Source of the DNA: Microcaldota archaeon
GTDB lineage: Archaea > Micrarchaeota > Micrarchaeia > Norongarragalinales > WALN01
Direction of reading: 5' to 3'
Assembly: GCA_015522865.1 (NCBI GenBank)
Contig: WALN01000038.1
Location: 1 to 23,918, forward strand
DNA length: 23,918 nt
The notes under the pieces were generated by a model. That model was not told the DNA's origin, made no database searches, and worked only from the letters and a program-made list of their open reading frames with translations. The position numbers were made by a program, and so were the translations under genes. Of this stretch, positions 20,238-23,918 are shown one piece after another (position 1 is the stretch's first letter; each line of letters opens with the position of its first letter).

Positions 20238-20957
20238 TCACCTTCTCTTACCCTTCCTCTTGCCAGTTGTTGCTGAGCGAATATGGCCAGTTTTCTGCCC
20301 TCTTGAAGCAAACCTCGAAATAGAAGTTGGTTTGCCCTTGGTCTTTCCGCTCTTGCCTCCATGCGGATGGGCGTATGCGCATTTCGCAAGTCCCCGTACA
20401 GTTGGGTATAATTTATTTCTAGCTCTCATAGCAAAATATTTATTTCCTGCTCTGACAAAGGGTTTCTCTTTTCTCCCCCCTCCTGCAGCCAGCCCAACAA
20501 TTGCCATGCAATTCTCGCTAAATAGCTTCACTTTTTTTGACGGAAGCTTTAGTTTTACATAGCCGTTCTCTTCATGAGAGACAACATAGGCAACAGAACC
20601 ACTTGAGCGTGCAAGCACTCCGCCACCTCCTGGCCTCAACTCAATATTAAAAACAGGGCATCCGTCCGGTATGTCCGCCAATTTTTGTATCGCACCAAAT
20701 TTAAAGGTAGAGGAATCCAATATAGGTATTTCTTCATTTATTTTAAGTCCTTCAGAAGCAGGTAGCAACACAATTGAGCCGTCTTCCAGCAATAGTTTTA
20801 CTAGCAGGGCGCTGTGAGCTGGGTCGTCAATAAAATCAATTACCTGGGCTCTGCCTGGAGAGAGTTTATAAGTAGATATAGAGACAACTCCTTTTTTATT
20901 AGCAATATATCTGGGCGCGCCTTTTCCTCTTTTTTGTGCAGTTATCACCTTACCCAT
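20238..20957 (-). CDS. rpl2: 50S ribosomal protein uL2
   Basis: A 239-residue protein essential for subunit association and the peptidyl-transferase centre. Seen are GKVITAQKRGKGAPRYIA at the start, the SH3-like core (VLLPASEGLKINEEIP), ELRPGGGGVLARSSGSVAYV, and the conserved active-site-proximal AYAHPHGGKSGKTKGKPTS with its histidine. The ATG at 20957 overlaps the uL23 stop by one base and follows GGTG by 5 nt; the earlier TTG codon is not used. Confidence 0.97.
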   Translation of the reverse strand: MGKVITAQKRGKGAPRYIANKKGVVSISTYKLSPGRAQVIDFIDDPAHSALLVKLLLEDGSIVLLPASEGLKINEEIPILDSSTFKFGAIQKLADIPDGCPVFNIELRPGGGGVLARSSGSVAYVVSHEENGYVKLKLPSKKVKLFSENCMAIVGLAAGGGRKEKPFVRAGNKYFAMRARNKLYPTVRGLAKCAYAHPHGGKSGKTKGKPTSISRFASRGQKTGHIRSATTGKRKGKRR

Positions 20958-21241
20958 CAAATCACCTTAAGCTTTGCAGCTATGTCGGCTGCTGCGCCAT
21001 TCTCTCTTAATCTTACATACGCTTTTTTTCTCCCATCAATCAAGTTAACTATTCTAACAGAAACAACAGAAGTTTTGTAAGTTTCCTCTATTTCTTTTTT
21101 AATTCTTGATTTTGTAGCTTTAGGATCTACTATGAAAGAAAGCGTATTGTTCCGCTCAATACCTGAGATAGATTTTTCAGTAGTGATTATGTGCTTTACT
21201 GCTCTCTCAATCTCTTCTTTCTTTTCTATCTCTTTTTCCAT
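20957..21241 (-). CDS. rpl23: 50S ribosomal protein uL23
   Basis: A 94-residue protein at the exit-tunnel rim, docking site for SRP and SecY. Conserved regions are IITTEKSISGIERNNTLSFI and VDPKATKSRIKKEIEETYKT followed by VVSVRIVNLIDGRKKAYVRL. The ATG at 21241 is 5 nt after GGTG; the GTG just before it belongs to the site. Confidence 0.96.
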   Translation of the reverse strand: MEKEIEKKEEIERAVKHIITTEKSISGIERNNTLSFIVDPKATKSRIKKEIEETYKTSVVSVRIVNLIDGRKKAYVRLRENGAAADIAAKLKVI

Positions 21242-21249
21242 CACAACAC

Positions 21250-22038
21250 CTATTCATACAAATTTTCATTTTCAATTTTTTCAACTGCTGATTCTGTCCA
21301 CAGAGTAAGCCTTCCGGGCTCTCCACCAGGAGCTAAGAGTTGAGCAGTCAGTTTTTCAGCATCAACCACATCCACACCAGGCAGATTGCGGGCAGCTTTC
21401 CAAATTCCTTTATCTTCTCCAACTACTATAAGAACTGATTTCCTAACTTTCTTTCCTTTCTTTCGTGAAGTTCTCTTTTTAGCTGTTTTCTTTGAGCGCT
21501 CTATATCTTTCCACACCCCAATTTTCTTGAGAAAATCTATTACTTGCTTCGTTTTTTTAATACTTTCAAACGAATCTGAAACTACGAGCGGCACTTCTGA
21601 ACCAAATTTATGCCCGCGTTTTTTAACAAGCTCTAAGTTTGCAGTTGCAGCTATTGCAGAGCGTATTGCTTTGTTCTTTTCCTTTATATTTATCCTCTGG
21701 ACTATTCTTTTGTAGGGTTTGGGGGGATGCGCTCTTCTCCCCTTAGCAGCAAATGGAACAATTCTTACAGCCCCCAAACGGCCCTTTGGAAGTTTTATAC
21801 GCGGGAGACGAGACATCCCTCTATTTATTGTCTGCCTCTTCGCATGCCTTCTTCCAAAATAACCTGCAGTTGTTTGAAGCCCGGCTCTCCAGAAGTTACC
21901 TTTTGGCTGAAAAGAAAATGAACGCTCGGAATGAAAAAGCCGTCTGATTAAATCTATCCTGAGCGGCTCCTCAAAACAACTGGGCAACTCTATTTTAGCG
22001 GATGATTTTCCATTCAAATCTAGAACAGGTATATTCAT
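21250..22038 (-). CDS. rpl4: 50S ribosomal protein uL4
   Basis: A 262-residue protein whose long loop lines the exit tunnel. Typical segments are MNIPVLDLNGKSSAKIELPS, the loop with TTAGYFGRRHAKRQTINRGM and RLPRIKLPKGRLGAVRIVPF, AKGRRAHPPKPYKRIVQRIN, and KNKAIRSAIAATANLELVKK. It lies between uL3 and uL23 with gaps of a few bases, the usual S10-type order. Confidence 0.97.
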   Translation of the reverse strand: MNIPVLDLNGKSSAKIELPSCFEEPLRIDLIRRLFHSERSFSFQPKGNFWRAGLQTTAGYFGRRHAKRQTINRGMSRLPRIKLPKGRLGAVRIVPFAAKGRRAHPPKPYKRIVQRINIKEKNKAIRSAIAATANLELVKKRGHKFGSEVPLVVSDSFESIKKTKQVIDFLKKIGVWKDIERSKKTAKKRTSRKKGKKVRKSVLIVVGEDKGIWKAARNLPGVDVVDAEKLTAQLLAPGGEPGRLTLWTESAVEKIENENLYE

Positions 22039-22043
22039 TTAAC

Positions 22044-22991
22044 TCACAAAACTATCTTTTCAAGTACAACTTCTCCGTGCTTTTTAGCAGACACTCTAAA
22101 TTTCACTAATCTCTTAACAGGACCGGGAATACTTCCTTTAATAACTAAAAAATCAGATTTTACAAGCCCATAATTTCTAAAGCCCGATGGAGGAGTAATA
22201 AGCTTCAGATTATTTGATACTAATAATATCGGATTGTTTTTCGACCATCGTATATGGTAGCCCATTTGTCCTGCTCTTGGAGTAGAGTACTCAACTTTTG
22301 CATAACCGAAAGTACCAATAGGACCGCCGTGCCTTCTCGCTTGTGTTGCTTTGTGCGGATTTAAGGGAACACCAAATCGCTTCACTACTCCCTGCCACCC
22401 TTTTCCTTTTGTAACTGAAACAACATCGACAAAATCTCCCGCTTTAAAAATCTCTGAAACTGAGATGCTCTTGCCCAACATCTCCTTAGCATTGCTCAAT
22501 TTTTCTCCAACATCTTTTCCACCAACGCCAACTTCAAATAGCTCTGGTGTTTTCTTTCCAACGCCTGCAACAGAGGGCTGCGTACAAACCAGAACCCGGA
22601 CATCAGCAACTTGCGGCAATAATTTTTCTATCTTCTTCAAATCTTTTGTTTTTTTATTTGGAGTGTGTGCTCGCTTCAGCTCTTTTGGAAATTTTTGTGA
22701 ATCAAATTCTCCGAGAGATTTTAAGCCGTATGCGGTTTTTTTGTATAATTTTATTGCATAAATAAAAAGAGGGGGGGTTTCAACAATTGTAACTGGGACT
22801 GCTATGTTCTGCTTTTTCCATCTCTCACTGCCTTTAACAACTGCATGAAGCATGCCTGCTTTGTAGCCTGCAAAACCGGCAAGCTTTAGAGTAGTCTCAG
22901 GCCAATGCCTAATAGCAGGTGCTTGAGATTTTGCTCTTTTTCTTGGCCAGAATTGAAGAGAACCTCTGCGAGGTCTATTTGATTTGCCCAT
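22044..22991 (-). CDS. rpl3: 50S ribosomal protein uL3
   Basis: A 315-residue protein that organises the 3' domain of 23S rRNA. Family features include the archaeal N-terminus GKSNRPRRGSLQFWPRKRAK, GFAGYKAGMLHAVV, VVSVTKGKGWQGVVKRFGVP and the loop RRHGGPIGTFGYAKVEYSTP near the peptidyl-transferase centre. The ATG follows GTG at 5 nt. It is the first ribosomal-protein gene after rpoP and begins the uL3-uL4-uL23-uL2 series. Confidence 0.97.
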   Translation of the reverse strand: MGKSNRPRRGSLQFWPRKRAKSQAPAIRHWPETTLKLAGFAGYKAGMLHAVVKGSERWKKQNIAVPVTIVETPPLFIYAIKLYKKTAYGLKSLGEFDSQKFPKELKRAHTPNKKTKDLKKIEKLLPQVADVRVLVCTQPSVAGVGKKTPELFEVGVGGKDVGEKLSNAKEMLGKSISVSEIFKAGDFVDVVSVTKGKGWQGVVKRFGVPLNPHKATQARRHGGPIGTFGYAKVEYSTPRAGQMGYHIRWSKNNPILLVSNNLKLITPPSGFRNYGLVKSDFLVIKGSIPGPVKRLVKFRVSAKKHGEVVLEKIVL

Positions 22992-22999
22992 AAAATCAC

Positions 23000-23125
23000 T
23001 TAATCAGTAGAAACAGTTCTTGTAATCATTGGAGTTTTCTTAAAGAGGAATTTTGCGCCACAATAAGGACATCTAACAAACTCTAACTCTTCAAATTCTT
23101 TGCCACAGTTCCAACAAACATACAT
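23000..23125 (-). CDS. rpoP: RNA polymerase subunit P (Rpb12-like)
   Basis: A 41-residue zinc-binding subunit of archaeal RNA polymerase. It reads MYVCWNCGKEFEELEFVRCP, then YCGAKFLFKKTPMITRTVST; the zinc ligands are C4, C7, C19 and C22. The length is right for this very short family. The ATG at 23125 is 5 nt after GGTG. It leads the uL3 operon here (8 nt to the uL3 start); in many archaea rpoP is instead beside eL43, so this placement is less common. Confidence 0.93.
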   Translation of the reverse strand: MYVCWNCGKEFEELEFVRCPYCGAKFLFKKTPMITRTVSTD

Positions 23126-23157
23126 TTTTACACCGATGTTAGAAAATATAAATATTC

Positions 23158-23166
23158 ATATTTAAG
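23158..23166 (-). promoter_or_regulatory. Probable promoter of the rpoP-uL3 super-operon
   Basis: CTTAAATAT on the minus strand lies about 35-40 nt before the rpoP ATG. A start 25 nt downstream would give a leader of about 8-10 nt holding just the GGTG site. The intergenic stretch 23126-23286 (161 nt) holds no gene; besides this box it has a second AT-rich stretch and several GAGCTC/AGCTC words near 23258-23300 that may form the terminator of the upstream gene. Confidence 0.5.
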
Positions 23167-23286
23167 AACTTTTTGGTCATTTAGCCTTTATAATGCATAT
23201 ATGCAACAATTTTAAAAGTCCGTATAAACATATACCGCTTCTGGATGCTTAAAATAAATAAACAGCTCAAAATAGAGCTCAGATAG

Positions 23287-23688
23287 CTAAACAGAGCTCT
23301 TAAAATTCTCCTCTGTCTTTAAAACGAATTCAGAGAGGTCTTCTGCAAATTTTTTTATGTGTTCACTTAGACTTTCATATCTTTTATTGAATTTTTTTAT
23401 TTCTTCTTTGCTTATCCCTCTTCCTTTCTTTGTTGCTATATGCTCTTCTTCGTTATAGAAAATTTCTGAGGCCTCGAAATAAAGTATTTCAGTAGAAATC
23501 ATCAGGCGATGCGATTTCGTATTCAGCAGTGTAAGGCCTTTGCTGAAATTGCTGTTGAAATAGCTATCAGCAAACGCCTTTGTGTGTTCTGAGATATGCT
23601 CGAGGAACTCTTTCAGCTCAGAAACTCTTTGAAGAGAAAAACCTTTCCTCAAAAGAGAATTAGTAGTTTTTTGCTCTATATTTTCCAT
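23287..23688 (-). CDS. Unrecognised 133-residue helical protein
   Basis: A protein starting MENIEQKTTNSLLRKGFSLQ and ending LSEFVLKTEENFKSSV. It looks all-helical: amphipathic segments such as RVSELKEFLEHISEHTKAFA and KFNKRYESLSEHIKKFAEDL alternate with short polar loops. No cysteine, signal peptide or membrane helix is seen, and I recognise no family. The ATG at 23688 follows GGTG by 6 nt, and the codon usage looks like its neighbours, which supports it being a real gene. Its start lies 12 nt after the 3' end of a tRNA at 23701, like uS13 and eL18. It is followed by the rpoP promoter region. Confidence 0.7.
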   Translation of the reverse strand: MENIEQKTTNSLLRKGFSLQRVSELKEFLEHISEHTKAFADSYFNSNFSKGLTLLNTKSHRLMISTEILYFEASEIFYNEEEHIATKKGRGISKEEIKKFNKRYESLSEHIKKFAEDLSEFVLKTEENFKSSV

Positions 23689-23700
23689 CTTCTTCACCAG

Positions 23701-23742
23701 AGCCTCAGGCGAGGATTGAACTCGCGACCTCTTCCTTTTCAG
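23701..23742 (-). tRNA. 3' part of an interrupted tRNA (partial, possibly Thr)
   Basis: The sequence contains T stem GCGAG/CTCGC with loop TTCAATC, a 5-nt variable loop AGGTC, a possible anticodon-stem strand GGAAG (23731-23735) and acceptor strand CTGAGGC followed by U73. No CCA is encoded. The matching 5' acceptor strand GCCTCAG and a CTTCC are not adjacent, so the gene is interrupted and its 5' part is probably beyond the window. U73 is usual for archaeal tRNA-Thr (also tRNA-Cys). The bases just before GGAAG read CTGAAAA, which would be a Phe anticodon loop if continuous, so identity is open. The mature 3' end is 12 nt before the next gene. Confidence 0.6.
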
Positions 23743-23751
23743 TCACTCCCC

Positions 23752-23918
23752 CTTTCTTTCTTAAAAAGAAAGAAAGCGGTAAGCTTCTGGAAGCAACTTC
23801 TTAAAAAGAAGTTGCATCAAGAAGTGCTGGTGCAGCGCAACTTCTTAGAAAGAAGCTGCATCAAGAAGTTCTGTTCTTTTTCTCTCCTGAAGGTCTCTTT
23901 TTCTTACAAGAAAAAGAG
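23752..23918 (-). repeat. Hairpin-repeat block at the right edge, in or upstream of a tRNA
   Basis: At least four inverted repeats follow one another: CTTTCTTTCTT/AAGAAAGAAAG (23752-23776), GCAACTTCTT/AAGAAGTTGC (23793-23815), GCAACTTCTT/AAGAAGCTGC (23837-23860) and CTCTTTTTCTT/AAGAAAAAGAG (23895-23918, at the very edge). Connectors GTGCTGGTGCAGCGC and GCGGTAAGCTTCTGG are the reverse complements of those in the tRNA-Leu insertion. It is presumably the insertion of the partial tRNA at 23701 and continues off the window. Confidence 0.85.

Noticed and set aside
23752..23918. Intrinsic transcription terminators
   Set aside because: Hairpins are AT-rich, occur in series and match copies inside a tRNA gene, so a repeat family explains them better.

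Overview
The window is archaeal and almost entirely a ribosomal-protein super-operon read on the minus strand, from about 23.1 kb down to 2.4 kb. Archaeal markers are RNA polymerase subunits P, D and N, eukaryote-type ribosomal proteins (eL14, eL18, eL19, eL32, eL34, eS4), RNase P protein Rpp29, Cbf5, aIF1/SUI1, TATA boxes about 25 nt before several starts, and tRNA genes without encoded CCA. The DNA is AT-rich. The lineage cannot be fixed from this window alone; the gene order fits Euryarchaeota or DPANN-type archaea, and the heavily interrupted tRNA genes point to an unusual lineage.

Layout, left to right. 1-1381 (+): an amino-acid permease. 1415-1486 (-): tRNA-Gly. 1560-1772 (+): a small C2H2 zinc-finger protein. 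1790-2001: an 84-bp tandem repeat. 2024-2368 (-): tRNA-Pro interrupted twice. 2422-3845 (-): rpoN, uS9, uL13, eL18. 3862-4220 (-): tRNA-Leu with a 274-nt T-loop insertion. 4183-6903 (-): DUF167, rpoD, uS11, uS4, uS13. 6921-7098 (-): tRNA-Ser with two introns. 7173-9834 (-): cbf5, eL14, cmk, eL34, a DUF106 membrane protein. 9834-22991 (-): secY back to uL3 (the spc and S10 type clusters, with aIF1 and Rpp29 between uL29 and uS17). 23000-23125: rpoP. 23287-23688 (-): an unrecognised protein. 23701-23918: the 3' part of another tRNA followed by hairpin repeats running off the window.

How it works together: the minus-strand genes supply both ribosomal subunits, three RNA polymerase subunits, the SecY channel with a YidC/EMC3-like partner, and RNA-processing factors (Rpp29, Cbf5). 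Genes are packed with ATGA/TAATG overlaps, and most have a GGTG Shine-Dalgarno core 5-7 nt before the start codon. That rule shows several starts are a few codons inside the longest reading frame and identifies TTG/GTG starts for uS13, Rpp29, uL29 and uL6.

The unusual part is the tRNA genes. Three tRNAs (Pro GGG, Leu GAG, Ser GGA) have intact exons that rebuild perfectly paired acceptor and T stems, but are interrupted at non-canonical places (D loop, and T arm at about 53/54 or 59-61). The large insertions in Leu and Pro, the region downstream of tRNA-Pro and the region inside or upstream of the right-end tRNA are built from (C)TTTCTT/AAGAAA(G) hairpin repeats that share long exact words with each other. 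Three of these tRNAs sit 13-17 nt in front of protein start codons, so tRNA splicing and end-processing may be coupled to release of ribosomal-protein mRNAs. This tRNA-intron/hairpin-repeat system is the best candidate here for something undescribed.
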